The notes under the pieces: generated by a model
What the model saw: only the letters and a program-made list of their open reading frames with translations
Told to the model about the DNA's origin: nothing
The model's database searches: none
Position numbers and translations under genes: made by a program
Assembly (NCBI RefSeq): GCF_001625305.1
Contig: NW_017804409.1
Location: forward strand, 656,916-720,915
Length of the DNA: 64,000 bases
Origin: Branchiostoma belcheri
Lineage: Eukaryota > Chordata > Leptocardii > Amphioxiformes > Branchiostomatidae
Reading direction: 5' to 3'
Shown here: positions 33,210 to 45,200 of the stretch, piece after piece
How positions within the stretch are numbered: the first letter of the stretch is position 1
How the letters are laid out: each line of letters opens with the position of its first letter

Positions 33210-34090
33210 ACAGGTCGGTACAAAAAAACCCCACCTGATTCATGTTTATAACCTATAAGTTAAATATGCAGCCACCATACTTTAGCACGACTATATGGTA
33301 ATAAGACTTCAATACGCAGGGACGTTACGTGTATATATGGACCTGTCAAAACGCTGTAGTCACCCGGAGGCACGCAAATATGGAGATGTGAAACATGCCC
33401 TTTTTTGAAGCGACATCCTAAGTAAAAAAAGTTCTTTCACTGCCAAAAGGTCTCGAACATTATAGTCAATATAGCAGCATATTGAGTGCGCCATATGGGG
33501 AGTTTAATATATCAGAAGCCATAAACCACAGGTACAATATTTACGCTTCAGGATAATGGTGATAAAGAAAAATATTTGGACGTTTATGGGACGAGTAGAG
33601 CGCAGTAGGTCATCGTTAGGTGACCTTAGGGGTCAAACGGACATCTTGAGGGAAAATCGGTGACTGACAGACAAACAACATAGATCTATGGGGCCTGGGG
33701 GAAATATTGTGTTTCCGGTTACCCGACAGACCCTAGTAAAGCCCCTTGAACCTCCTAGTCTTTTTGGAGGGTTGGTCGCCAACAAGAGAAATAAAATTTG
33801 TCGATCTGACATATTGTAGCTGGATGTGACTCCATCATCTAGAATAACAACGTGAGAAAGAGTGGGCACACCTGAAACGGTGTGGTTTCATTGTAACATA
33901 GCACTCCTGCCTCTTCTGTTATTCTCTCAAAAAAGGTAACAGACTTCAACAAGGCAGTTAACAAGTCTGCGTGCGTCCCGAAAACAAAATTTGTTGTTCT
34001 TCCACTAGTATTTTATTCATAGGTTGTATGACAGAAGATATCTCTTACGAAATACCAAAGAATAGTGATACTGAAATCTACGTATGGGCC
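33210..34090. other. No feature recognised
   Basis: 880 bp, unassigned. 33690-33770 (ggcctgggggaaatattgtg) has a diverged relative at 50700-50760, so part is an unnamed repeat. Confidence 0.3.
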
Positions 34091-34094
34091 CTAA

Positions 34095-34495
34095 GGCCAT
34101 GTTGATTTGATTATATGGATGACATCCTCTGGGAACCCCAAAACTGATGCGAGCGTGCGAATAAAAAAAAGTTTTGCAAAAAAAAACGTTGCTTTCATTA
34201 TGAAATCTACGTGGTCATGAAGGTTGAACAAATGACACAGAGTATGGTATGGCGAATAATCTACTCTTCAAATTCATTTCTTTACCTTTTCGTGTTTTTT
34301 TTTTTTCATTTGGTTTTGACATTCTACGACATTGTTATTGTTTTCCAATATTTTTTGTGCAACTTACAGTATATATTTGCTCATTTTGCAACTGTTTTGT
34401 ACGATTTACAGCATGGTTGAAAACTTTTTTTTTTGGAAACGGCCGAAAATTCATGCGCGCGCGGATGTCATCTATATAATCAAATCAACATGGCC
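34095..34495 (-). mobile_element. GGCC-ended short DNA transposon, family 2
   Basis: TAA on both sides; GGCCATGTTGATTTGATTAT then ATGGATGACATC; inverse at the right with one change. The interior has acagtatggttgaaaac. Confidence 0.88.
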
Positions 34496-34509
34496 TAAGT
34501 GGCACTGAA

Positions 34510-35400
34510 ACCCCACACATTCAGAACCTTCAAGGTTGGCTGAAGTTCGGGAGCAGTCTGATCAGATGTAGGCCACGCCTACCTTTCTATACCGATCGAA
34601 TCGAATTTGAGTTAAATTTGAGTGAAATATAAGTTCCAACCACACCCCGACCCCTGCTGACCTACTCCCAACCACCAGCCAACCATGCCCGAACCTCCCG
34701 TCCACACCCGAATGTTTGAAACCTTTTGAAACATTTGGCTGACGCAGCCGAATAAAGCTAAGGTCCCAATTACGCCGGTGCCCGTCGGGGATGTAGCCCC
34801 GGCTGGCCCCGGCCGGGTTCAGGAGTCGAGCGGGCATCGGCTGTCGTGGTCACAATTAAAAGTTTCCTTCAGTAGCATTTTGTTAGAAATTTTGTCACCC
34901 TCTTTGGTCGGTATCCGGCAGGCACCCGGCAGGTACCCAGCAGATTCTCTGACGATGTCTTGTATTGACCTATACGTAATGCAGAATTCACGTATTTGTT
35001 GTGATAATTTGATCTGTGAGGTCACACATTTTACCCGGGTTTACGAAGTACACACCTTTATTCTGTTCATCTGGTCTGTGACGTAAGAAATGTGTCCCGG
35101 TGGAATGCCGGCAACCGGAGGGGTACCTCCCGGTGTTCTCACGATGAGGTCACGGCGTCTTGTTGTCAGCGGGGCCCGGGTAGAATTTAACTCAGAATTA
35201 AATTCTTATCGGGGCCCCGACGGGCCAAAAAATAGCCCGGTAGCCGCAGGGTGCCCCGCGGGGCCACGTCGGGGTCCCGCCGGAAAGTGGTAAAAAAAAC
35301 AGCCCGGGAACTACCCGCCAGGGCCCCTTTTCCCAATTGGGACCTTAGCTTAACAGTAGCCGACCTGACCGAACATCAGCCAACCTTGCTGCCGACCTAC
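34510..35400. repeat. Dispersed CAGCCAACC repeat split by GC-rich sequence
   Basis: 34520-34750 holds ggttggctgaagttcgggag, accaccagccaaccatgccc and gaaacatttggctgacgcag. 35350-35400 resumes with gccgacctgaccgaacatca. The middle (about 34780-35340) is GC-rich, with ccccggctggccccggccgg. Probably one dispersed element with an insertion flanked by gtcccaatt/aattgggac. Confidence 0.5.
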
Positions 35401-35406
35401 TCCTAA

Positions 35407-35673
35407 GGCCACAGCAAGTAAATTTTATGGATGACATCCTCCGCAGACTCCAAAACTAATGCGAGCGGGCGAAAAAACAAAACAAGGCGAGCCGAAAAAC
35501 AAGGTTCCTACATTTTAAAATTTTGACTCAGTCATTGTACAAATGGTTTTGATTCAGTAGGAACATCACCTATACACGGCCAGCATCACATATCACTGCA
35601 TCAAAGTAAGAAACAAAACATTAGATTTGTATTCTGAGGAGGATGCCATCCATAAAATTTACTTGCTGTGGCC
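35407..35673 (-). mobile_element. GGCC-ended element, family 1, internally deleted
   Basis: Both ends present (TAA left, TTA right) but only 267 bp. The central third of the family sequence is missing. Confidence 0.85.
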
Positions 35674-35689
35674 TTATGAATATTTACCA

Positions 35690-36084
35690 CATTGTGGAAG
35701 GATTGCCATAACAGGTGACTATCACCTCTTCAAGATGTCAACCATGAGACCAGACTGTAAGGTTTGAACCACTTACACCGGTACCGGGAAGGTCCCCTAC
35801 TCTTTTCGATAAATGTGGTGGGCTCTTTAACGCTATCAAGGTACCTATGTGTGGATGTAATATGTCCTCAAACACGGGAAACATATAAGTTCTGTTACAA
35901 CTAAGCAACTTCTATTTCCACTAACATACAAATTTTCCTACAAATTTTCCTAAGACTAACAAAAAAGATATCACAATTTTGCATTGCCCGTTTTGATACT
36001 TTTAACTTGAAAATGTAGAGTCTGACTTATAGCCTAGTCTTGTTTTCATATACGACATCAGCACACAAAGAATTAGGCAATGTT
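35690..36084. other. No feature recognised
   Basis: Unassigned A/T-rich stretch. Confidence 0.25.
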
Positions 36085-36088
36085 TTAA

Positions 36089-36426
36089 AGGCATCCAGTG
36101 CAGTTTTTAGGGCTTGGAACCCGATTTTTCAGAGCCAATATTCTAGTCATTTATCTACATACTAAGATGAAACTACACTATCCCAATGTATATTGACCCC
36201 CACGGAGCAAAAATTCCCAAAATTCTGACGGAAAATGGTTACATTGGTTGATTTTAGGGTACCATCCAGAAAATAATCGTGGGGCTTGATTCTGCAGTTT
36301 TAAAAGCCCAAAGTATGAAATACTGACTAAAATGTGCTAATGTGAAGCAGTATGTCTCAATATCACAAAGATTGCCTTATTCAGAATATTTCCAGCTTTG
36401 CTGCCCTGAAATCGCATTGGATGCCT
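36089..36426 (-). mobile_element. TTAA-flanked short element (piggyBac-type)
   Basis: TTAA at 36085-36088 and 36427-36430. Ends AGGCATCCAGTGCAG...GCATTGGATGCCT. Opposite orientation to 26650-26996. Confidence 0.82.
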
Positions 36427-36455
36427 TTAAAAAAATCGTGGCGCCATATATATAT

Positions 36456-36838
36456 GGCCATGTTGATTTGATTATATGGATGACATCCTCCGGGAACCCC
36501 AAAATTGATGCGCGCGTGCGAATAAAAAAAAAGTTTTGCAAAAAAAAAAGTTGTTTTCATTATGAAATCTACGTGGTCATGAGGGTTGAGCAAATGGAAC
36601 GGAATATGGTTTGGCGAATAATCTAGTCTACAAGTTCATTTCTTTACAATTTCGTCTTTTTTCGTTTGATTTTGGCATTCTACGACATTGGCATGTTTTT
36701 TTTTGTAACTTACGGTATATTTTTGCTCATTTTGCAACTGTTTTGCACGATTTACAGTATGGTTGAAAACTTTTTTTTAAAACGGCCGAAAATTCATGCG
36801 CGCGTGGATGTCATCCATATAATCAAATCAACATGGCC
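36456..36838 (-). mobile_element. GGCC-ended short DNA transposon, family 2
   Basis: Flanked by TAT on both sides. Same ends and interior as 34095-34495. Confidence 0.87.
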
Positions 36839-37149
36839 TATGTAAGAACAAGACCTTCCCTTTTATTATTCGCCCGGCTATAAATTTCGGTCTCATGTGG
36901 AGTCACAAATGTCATGTAGTAGTCATCATGACAGACGATCAAAGTAACCTCACATCTTCCTCACTACTAATCAAGCCTCCGACAGAAGAAGTGATTCATA
37001 TGTTTGTCGGTAATAATTGTACTCTTCTATTTGACAAGAGTGCGCCGGCCTAAGGTATACTGAGTGCGCCCCCCACCCACAACATTGCTAAATATCCATT
37101 TTAACTAGAGAGGCAATGGCATTGCGACCGTACAGCGACCGAATTTCCT

Positions 37150-37880
37150 TTCCTTTTTTTTTACCGTGCTTTATCCAGAACCATGCTAAGGCACGGTTTT
37201 GGATAGTCCACGCGTATTCACAATCAAGTTCTATTCCTGAATGGGTTAGGATCAGGATCAGGCACGGTTCTGTATATCCAATGACGTAGATTTGCCCCAG
37301 GCACGGTTCTTGATACATAAACTATTCAGAACCGTGCCTATCTGCCTGATATTGGTTCTGGATAAAGCACGGTTCTGGATACGCATGGACTATCCGGAAT
37401 CGTGCCTGATCATGGTTCTGGATAAAGCACGGTTCTGGATACGCATGGGCTATCCAGAATCGTACCCTATCATGGTTCTGTACCCTATCATGGTTCTGGA
37501 TAAAGCACGGTTCTGGATATGCATGGGCTATCCAGAATCGTACCTGATCATGGTTCTGGATAAAGCACGGTTCTGGATGTGCATGAACTATCAATATCCA
37601 GAATCGTTCCTAAGCATTTTTCTGGATAAAGCACGGTTCTGGATATGCATGGCCTATCGAGATCCAGAATCGTGCCTGACCATGGTTCTGGATAAAGCAC
37701 GGTTCTGGATACGCATGGACTACCCAGAATCGTAATTGGTCATAGTTCTGGATAAAGCAGGGTTCTGGATATGCATGGACTATCCAGAATCGTGTCTGAG
37801 CATTGTTCTGGATAAAGCACGGTTCTGGATACGTATGGACTATCCAGAACCGAGCACAGTGTCACTGAACATTGTTCTGG
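37150..37880. repeat. 60-bp satellite array, block 1
   Basis: About ten direct units from 37290, each holding ggttctggataaagcacggt and tatccagaatcgt, plus diverged inverted units at 37150-37280. Each unit contains the inverse pair TTCTGGATA/TATCCAGAA. The period of 60 bp keeps frames open on both strands (20-residue repeats MVLDKARFWIRMDYPESCLI and, inverse, ALSRTMIRYDSG); coding is not supported. Confidence 0.93.
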
Positions 37881-38017
37881 ATATAACTGCCGTCATACGG
37901 TCGCAGCGCGATCTGTGCCCTAGTGGAACGCGCGCCTAACATATGATTTGCTCTATTTGACATCCCCACATCCCCATTTATGCTTGGCAGCTGTACTACT
38001 TCCGCCCCCACCGCTGA

Positions 38018-38430
38018 GGCCACAGCAAGTAATTTTTATGGATGACATCAGGGCACGCATTAATTTTTACCTGATTTTGAAAAAAAAAACAAGAAATTTT
38101 GTTGCCTTCTGACAGTGGTCAACATGCCGAAAATGGGCAAAGTTGTCTGTTGCCCTACCGGAAGGAGAATGGCAGATAACTATGAAGAGAAGAGACAAGA
38201 AAAGGCTCTGATTTAATGTTTTGTTTCTTACTTTGATGCAGTGACATGTGATGTTGGCTGTGTATATGTGATGTTCCCAATGAATCAAAACCATTTGTAC
38301 AATGATTGAGTCAACATTTTACATTGTAGGGACTTTGTTTTTTTCGGCTTGCCTTGCTTTTTTTTCGCCCGCTCGTATCAGATTTGGAGTCTGCCGTGGA
38401 TGCCATCCATAAAATTTACATGCTGTGGCC
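38018..38430 (+). mobile_element. GGCC-ended short DNA transposon, family 1
   Basis: GGCCACAGCAAGTAA start and ...CATGCTGTGGCC end, TAA at the right, TGA at the left. It lies between the two 60-bp arrays. Confidence 0.85.
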
Positions 38431-38434
38431 TAAG

Positions 38435-38880
38435 TAGTTCCCCCGAACTCGGGAAGGATGATGGATATGTTCGCGGTGGAAGACTGTACTTTTCCCGCTG
38501 GCGGAGGGAGCAACAACCCCGGCTGACCGTGCACAACCTACCGCACGGGTAACTCATCATCTGCCGCTATAGACGTCACTGACGTCCGTTAGAGACTCCG
38601 CCGTACGTTTTCTCAATCTTTGAGATTTATTTTTGAGACTTCATCAGAATATCCATTAGTGTTGGGCCCCAGGGCACACCACTAGTCTTCCTGGCCTTTC
38701 GAAAATAACAACATAAAATGATATATTTGTACATTGCATTTATCCATCAACAACATTACCACAAAACTATTACCATTACACTAAAAGCAAACCCATTGCA
38801 TTCACACAGTCAAGATCATGTCAATTCCATTGAGAGTCAGGAGTATCTTGTTGTGGTACCACTACCACCAAGAAGTAACT
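38435..38880. other. No feature recognised
   Basis: Unassigned sequence between the transposon and satellite block 2. Confidence 0.25.
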
Positions 38881-38883
38881 AGA

Positions 38884-39850
38884 AGCACGGTTCTGGATAC
38901 GCATTGACCATCCAGAATCGATCGTACCTTATCATGGTTCTGGAGAAAGCACGGTTCTGGATACGCATGGACTATCCAGAATCGTGCCTGATCATGGTTC
39001 TGGATAAAGCACGGTTCTGGATACGCATGGACTATCCAGAATCGTACCTGATCATGGTTCTGGATAAAGCATGGTTCTGGATACGCGTACGCATTGACCA
39101 TCCAGAATCGTACCTTATCATGGTTCTAGATAAAGCACGGTTCTGGATACGCATGTGCCATCCAGAATCGTACCTTATCATGGTTCTGGATAAAGCATGG
39201 TTCTGGATACGCATTGACCATCCAGAATCGTACCTGATCATGGTTCTGGATAAAGCACGGTTCTGGATGTGCATGGACTATCCAGAATCGTACCTGATCA
39301 TGGTTCTGGATAAAGCACGGTTTTGGATGTGCATGAACTATCGATATCCAGAATCGTTCCTAAGCATGGCTCTGGATAAAGCACGGCTCTGGATGCGTAT
39401 GGACTATCCAGAATCGTGCCTGAGCATTGTTCTGGATAAAGCACAGTTCTGGATACGTATGGACTATCCAGAAATGTGCCTGGGCATGGTTCTGGATAAA
39501 GCACCGTTCTGGATATGCATGGATTATCCAGAATCGTACCTTACCGTGGTTCTGGATAAAGCACGGTAAAGGATACGCGTGTACTATCCAGAATCGTGCC
39601 TGATCATGGTTTTAGATAAAGCACAGTTCTGGATACGCATTGACCATCCAGAATCGTACCTGATCATGGTTCTGGATAAAGCTCGGTTTTGGATGTTCAT
39701 GAGCTGTCGATATCCAGAATCGTTCCTAAGCATGGTTCTGGATAAAGCACGGCTCTGATTGCGTATGGACTATCCAGAATCGTGCCTGAGCATTGTTCTG
39801 GATAAAGCACGGTTCTGGATACGTATGGACTATCCAAAACCGAGCACAAC
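38884..39850. repeat. 60-bp satellite array, block 2
   Basis: About 16 units. A higher-order pattern is visible: variant units with gcatgaactatcgatatcca (39330, 39690) recur at about 360 bp, and the first units of block 1 resemble late units here. The block ends with ccaaaaccgagcaca, like the end of block 1 (37848), so the blocks probably arose by duplication of one array. Confidence 0.93.
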
Positions 39851-40007
39851 CTACGATATGGAAAAAAACAGCCGTTTTCCGTCAGCGACATCCCGATTTT
39901 ACCTCGAAGATATCAGTTATGCTGTTGGCGAGGTTGATTCAACTTATAGCTTACTACACATTAAAGAATAAAAGACTAGAAAATTGACTTGGAAAACATC
40001 CAACTTT

Positions 40008-40228
40008 ACTGCTCTGAAATCGCGTTGGGCATCCAATGCGATTTCAGGGCAGCAAAATTGAAAATATTCTGAATAAGGCAATCTTTGTGATATTGACACA
40101 TACTGCTTCACATTAGCACATTTGAGTCAGTATTTCATAATTTGGGCTTTTCAAACTGCAGAAACAAGTCCCAAGATGAGTCTTTTATTTTCTGGGTGGT
40201 ACCCTAAAAATCAACCAAGGGCCATATA
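40008..40228 (+). mobile_element. TTAA-type short element, left half
   Basis: Matches the first 215 bp of 26650-26996 (gggcagcaaaattgaaaata...). Truncated near aaccaagggcca. Confidence 0.7.
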
Positions 40229-40455
40229 TATATGGCGGGGTACAAAAACGCCAGATATTGTTATGGATGATTGTGAGACGACCTCGGAGCGTTTTTAAGC
40301 TAAGTGCCCCAGCAGGAAGGCAGTGTAATGAGAGTAGGTGGACCTAAGAACCTTCCCCAAGGTTATCGCAAGAAGTGATGTCACGTCTCAGCGGGATTCG
40401 GAGTCTTAAAGCTGTCAGGAGATATAGATAGAGCATGGTGGGAAATGGTAATGCC

Positions 40456-40630
40456 TTAAAGGCATCCAGTGCAGCAGTTTTTAGGGCTTGTAAACCAGAT
40501 TTTTTTCAAAGCCAATATTCTAACCATTTATATACATATTAAGTTGAAACCACACTATCTCAGTGTATATAGATCCTCATGGAGCAAAAATTCCCAAAAT
40601 TCTGACGGAAAATGGTTACTGGAAGTGCAG
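40456..40630 (-). mobile_element. TTAA-type short element, right half
   Basis: TTAA at 40456-40459, then AGGCATCCAGTGCAG; ends near atggttactgg. It is the inverted right half of the family. Confidence 0.72.
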
Positions 40631-40689
40631 GCTTAGTATTCTTCTCACATCTCCGTTTTTTTTTATTCCAACATGTTATCACCAGACAT

Positions 40690-40870
40690 GGTGACGGCAC
40701 ACTCAAATACATGACAGGACAATACTCATTTTCACCTGAGCGAAGTGAGGAAAGTCGTGTAAAGTGCCTTTGCCAAGCTAGGGCACGAGATCGGTGGCAT
40801 GGCAGGACTCGAACCCGGGATTTCTAGGTTCCGAGTCGCGCACTCTGCCGCTACGCCACACGACCCCACG
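40690..40870 (-). mobile_element. tRNA-derived SINE, second family
   Basis: Minus strand: head ggggtcgtgtggcgtagcgg, B box cgggttcgagtcctgccatg, then the tail aggcactttacacgactttc. The most complete copy here. Confidence 0.8.
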
Positions 40871-41390
40871 GCCACATCTCCGTTAAGTTGGTGGGAACTT
40901 CTATGATTTTACCCTGACGGTAATTATTACGTACTCAGCCTGCAACAGCTTTACACTTCTATACACCACAGGTGAAATCAAGATCTATCAAACAATGCTA
41001 AGATGGAAAGTGTCTAGACTGGAGGGCGCGCAACGAAGCCACGAAAGGCCTTCCCATAAACCAACGACTTAGAAATGTTACAGAATTGTATGCTTCCAAC
41101 ATCTAACACAAGACACAGTGACGGCACGGTCATGTTTTTTTGTCAACGCAGAGGACAATAGACAATACTCATGGTAGCCTGGGTTTGGGAGGCGGACTGT
41201 AGCGGACATTAGGGCTTCTCCCCATAAAAAAATCTATCGTTTTAGAAGACGTTTGTTTTTTTGAAGAAAAAAAAGTGACCTGTGTGAGAGGATTTCTTAG
41301 CCATTTTTGAACCAATTGCGTGTCTCTCATTTAGATTTATTGATTCATTTCAATTTCTTTATGGAAATGCTCACCTACATCGTAACTCAT
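40871..41390. other. No feature recognised upstream of the sialyltransferase
   Basis: No TATA box or clear promoter identified. A SINE-tail trace lies at 41105-41175. Confidence 0.25.
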
Positions 41391-41394
41391 GTGT

Positions 41395-41592
41395 TTACTG
41401 TGTACAAATAGGTAAATATATCAAAACATGTTTAGACCTTGGAACAAGTAGTATTAGTTGACTCATTTATAGTTTTGTACGTAGTTTAATTTCGTTGCAC
41501 CCATATATTTGTCTGTATATCTACATGCAGCAGTTTTAGACCTTACGAAAGTCGCTGTACTTTTTGTTGTGTCAATAAAGTTCTATGTGTGT
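41395..41592 (+). mobile_element. LINE 3' end next to the first coding exon
   Basis: tgtgtacaaataggtaaata and ttacgaaagtcgctgtactt match 3265-3430. It ends gtcaataaagttc, four bases before the tatgtgtgttacag that is the likely splice acceptor (41596) of the first coding exon. Confidence 0.65.
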
Positions 41593-41698
41593 TACAGATC
41601 GCCATTGAAGCCAGTCGCATGGGTCAACAAAGCTGCGATCACAACACAACCTGCTTTTTGATGACTTGAAAAACAACAAGAACATCTCTGACCTCACG

Positions 41699-42253
41699 AT
41701 GTTGTGGATTAAAAAGCGATACAAGGAGGCCTATCTCTACCTCGGGGTTCTGCTGATTCTATTTCTCGTGACGTGTTTTCTTATCCACCCGGACACCATG
41801 CAAATACTCTCAAAGTCGCGCTCGTCTCGACTGGACTACGGCGCAAACTCACAGAGAGCTCCACACAACCAGTGGAGACCCGTACGCATGTTGAGAGACA
41901 TTCGCAGCACCACGGCGCGACCGCTCACCGACACCGACAAGCTTCACAGGATCGCCGACCTGCTCGGCTACGACCTGACGGGGAACAAGAAGAGGGACGA
42001 CCTGGAGTCGAGAAAGATGATCAACGATATCCTAAACTTGATCGACGATCACCAAAGACAGGGGAAAGACGCGAGGGACACTGTGGACATGATCTACTCA
42101 GTGGTGAGAAGTGCACAGGAGGAGAAAAACGGAGACGCCCTGGGAGAAGTCATGAACGACATGAATGTCTTAGAAAACCTCCTGCCCAAGAGACTGGAAA
42201 AAGTGAAGATAGGAACTTATCCATTCACCAGAGACGCCAGGCGTTTGCCCTCG
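41699..42253 (+). CDS. Sialyltransferase exon 1: cytosolic tail, membrane anchor, stem
   Basis: Start ATG at 41699; the frame is open back to an in-frame stop at 41606 with no earlier in-frame ATG. An ATG at 41619 opens a 16-codon upstream frame that ends at 41669. A likely acceptor (gtgtgttacag) at 41596 means a 5' untranslated exon lies upstream. The product has a membrane helix at 11-29, then a hydrophilic, partly helical stem. The donor TCG|GTAAGT is in phase 0. A pentanucleotide array starts about 20 bp into the intron. Confidence 0.85.
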
Positions 42254-45200
42254 GTAAGTGGAACGTTGTATTGAGATTGAATAGAATAGAAAAGAATAGA
42301 ATAGAATAGAATAGAATAGAATGGAATGGAATGGAATGGAATGGAATGGAATGGAGAGGAGAGGAGTGGAGTGGAGTGGAGTGGAGCGGAGCAGGGCAGG
42401 GCAGGGCAGGGCAGGGCAGGGTAGAGTAGAGTAGAGTAGAGTAGAGCAGAGCAGAGCAGAGCAGAGCAGAGCAGAATAGAATAGAATAGAATAGAATAGA
42501 ATAGAGAAGAAAACTAATTGGTACAACGTTTTATGTTGTTGTTGTTGTTTTGCTACTTTTATCCAACACACAATCGCGAATTTCCGACCGTACAAATCGT
42601 CCTTCATCATGAACTTTGACCCACTGACCTGACGCACAATGATCGTCGGGATGTGTGACGTCACGGGTGGGTCAAAGGTGCCAGGAAGTCGATACCTACC
42701 ACCGGCCCGGTTCAACGTGGGTTGACGGGTCCTTCTTTTTCCTCTTTTTTACTTAAGTGGTCGCCACGTAACACACCTGAATGGTATGACCACTCACCTT
42801 CAAGACTCCTATTTTATCTAAGAAAGTACCGTTGGCCAGAACCCTTGGCCTGCCCCCTATATCTTCACAAGTCACCTTGACACTCGCCAAGTCACCTTGA
42901 CACCTCCAACTTCCTGGTAACAAACTGTTGACGTGGCCAGAAGCATCCCCTTGCTTAATTGATTACCGCAACATCCTCTGAAGACCTCATCCTTGACACA
43001 CCTGTCCTGTTTGGTCATGTGCTCCATTAGTTGAGCGCCATTAGTCCAGCCGGCGGTGTTTGTAGGATTCTAAGCCGGCCATCACAGTAATCCTTCTCCG
43101 TCTCGTCCTCCAACCTTACAGACATCGGCAAAGCTCGCGCATACATCAAAACCTAAGCGGTAAAAATCCACCCCTCCAGTGTGTCTTGTATCATTTTGAA
43201 TTCAGATTTAGTACTTGGCGTATTCTCCCCCAGGGCCCGTCAATCACTCCGGTAAGTGCAACTCATTCCGGAGTTTTCCGTTCTGGAGCTTTGACCTGCC
43301 GGAAGGTCCTGAGCACAGGAGAACCATGAACGCAACGCCTTCCTAAAATAGACTTGCTAAGGCCACAGCAAGTAAAATTTATGGATGGCATCCTCCGCAG
43401 ATTCCAAAAAGACAAAGACAAATTTGAAAGGGTACAGAATCAAGCTGCAAGATTCTGTGTGAACAACTATTAAATAGGTTCTAGTGTCACCGGAATGAAA
43501 AGAAACCTACATTTGGTCTCACTGGAAGACAGAAGAAAAATGTCCAGACTATGCATGATGTACAAAATGACTAATAAACTGGTGGACGTCCCAACTACTA
43601 AGTACCTAATACCGGTCCAGAAGAGAACAAGAAATAGCTGGGTCTTCAAATATCAGACTTATCAACCAAGAATTGAGGTGTTCAAAAACTCGTATTTCCC
43701 AACAACTATCGTAGATTGCAACTCGTTGCCACCAAGCATAGTTGGGGCATCATCACTAGAAAGCTTTAAACAAAATGTGCAAAGATTGAGTGTAACAAGT
43801 CGTTCGGTGTGATATAGCTAGCTGCCGCCGCGAAGCTAGTGTGTTACACCGAAGGGCGGTTATACCGGCTATACTGATACAGATACAGAAATCTAATGCG
43901 AGCGGGCGAAAAAAAAACAAGGCGGCCGAAAAAACAAGGTCCCTACAATTTAACTCAATCATTGTACAAATGGTTTTGATTCAGTGGGAACATCACATAT
44001 ACACAGCCAGCATCACATATCACTGCATCAAAGTAAGGAACAAAACATTAAATCAGAGCCTTTTCTTGTCTCCTCTCTTCATAGTTATCTGCCATCCACC
44101 TTCCGGCATGGCAACAGATATCTTTGCCCATTTTCGGCATGTAGACCACTGTCAGAAGGCCACAAAATTTCTTATGAAAAATTTAAACTGTTCTCCAACT
44201 CATAAATTTCACTCACCGGAATTTTCGACTGAATCACTCAGTCTTCCTCAGCTATCTGAACAAAATGCTGTGGACACGTGATTTTTCCCACGTGTGACGT
44301 CAGCAAAGGGTCAAAGGTTGTCTGAAGTCGATATCGCCCCCCGTCCCGGTTTAAATTTTTTATAATGTAATTTACCAACTCAGATGAACTTTCATGCTGA
44401 AACAAAATTTCTTGCTGTTTTTTTTTTCAAAATCAGGCGAAAATGAATTTGCGCGTTGATGTCATCCATAAAAATTATTTGCTGTGGCCTAATGGAGTTT
44501 TTCCCGGCTTTTCTGTGAACTTCATTTTCTTCCAGGGAATCCCATTACAAATACTGTCCCCGCAAGGAAACGGTTCGGCTTTGTCGCGGATATAAAAGGC
44601 GCTTCGCCACACGAGCGTTTCCAACCCGGGGGACTTCTCAGCTCTATTCCAATTCTAGTCAGAACGATACAGGAAAAGGTTTTGCTTCAAGCAACCTGCG
44701 TAACTGCCGCCATTAGATTTCCCCGAAGCTACTTACAGAAATTGGGAACAACGTAGTGTAATTTAAACCTCTCAAAACTACGAAGCCGTTAATTATTAGA
44801 GTAAATGCTAGTACATGTACTATATTTTCTAGGTGCTACAGAAATTAGGCATGTACTCGCACTATATTTTCTAGGTGCTACAAAAATTAGGCATGTACTC
44901 GTACTATATTTTCTAGGTGCTACAGAAATTAGGCATGTACTCGTACTATATTTTCTAGGTGCTACAGAAATTAGGCATGTACTCGCACTATGTTTTCTTG
45001 GTGCTACAGAAATTAGGCATGTACTGGTACTATATTTTCTATGTGCTACAGAAATTAGACATGTACTCGTACTATATTTTCTAGGTGCTACAGAAATTGG
45101 GAACACCAAAATGTAATTTAAATCTCTCAAAACTACGTAGCCGTTAATTATTAGAGTAAATGCTAGTACATGTACTATATTTTCTAAGTGCTACAGAAAT

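Larger units (their letters stand above)
43361..44489 (-). mobile_element. GGCC-ended element, family 1, with two nested insertions
   Basis: TAA on both sides. The family sequence is read in three pieces (43361-43404, 43889-44173, 44402-44489), interrupted by a LINE end and by a Penelope-like tail. The pieces together match 58633-59035. The element is older than both inserts. Confidence 0.85.

Noticed and set aside
38904-39569. A 221-codon open frame of 20-residue repeats
   Set aside because: It is the 60-bp satellite read in one frame. The opposite strand is open too, and units vary without respect for codon position.
41773-42309. A 178-codon plus-strand frame overlapping sialyltransferase exon 1
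   Set aside because: It is a shadow frame. The membrane-anchor frame from 41699 joins in phase to exons with clear GT29 motifs.
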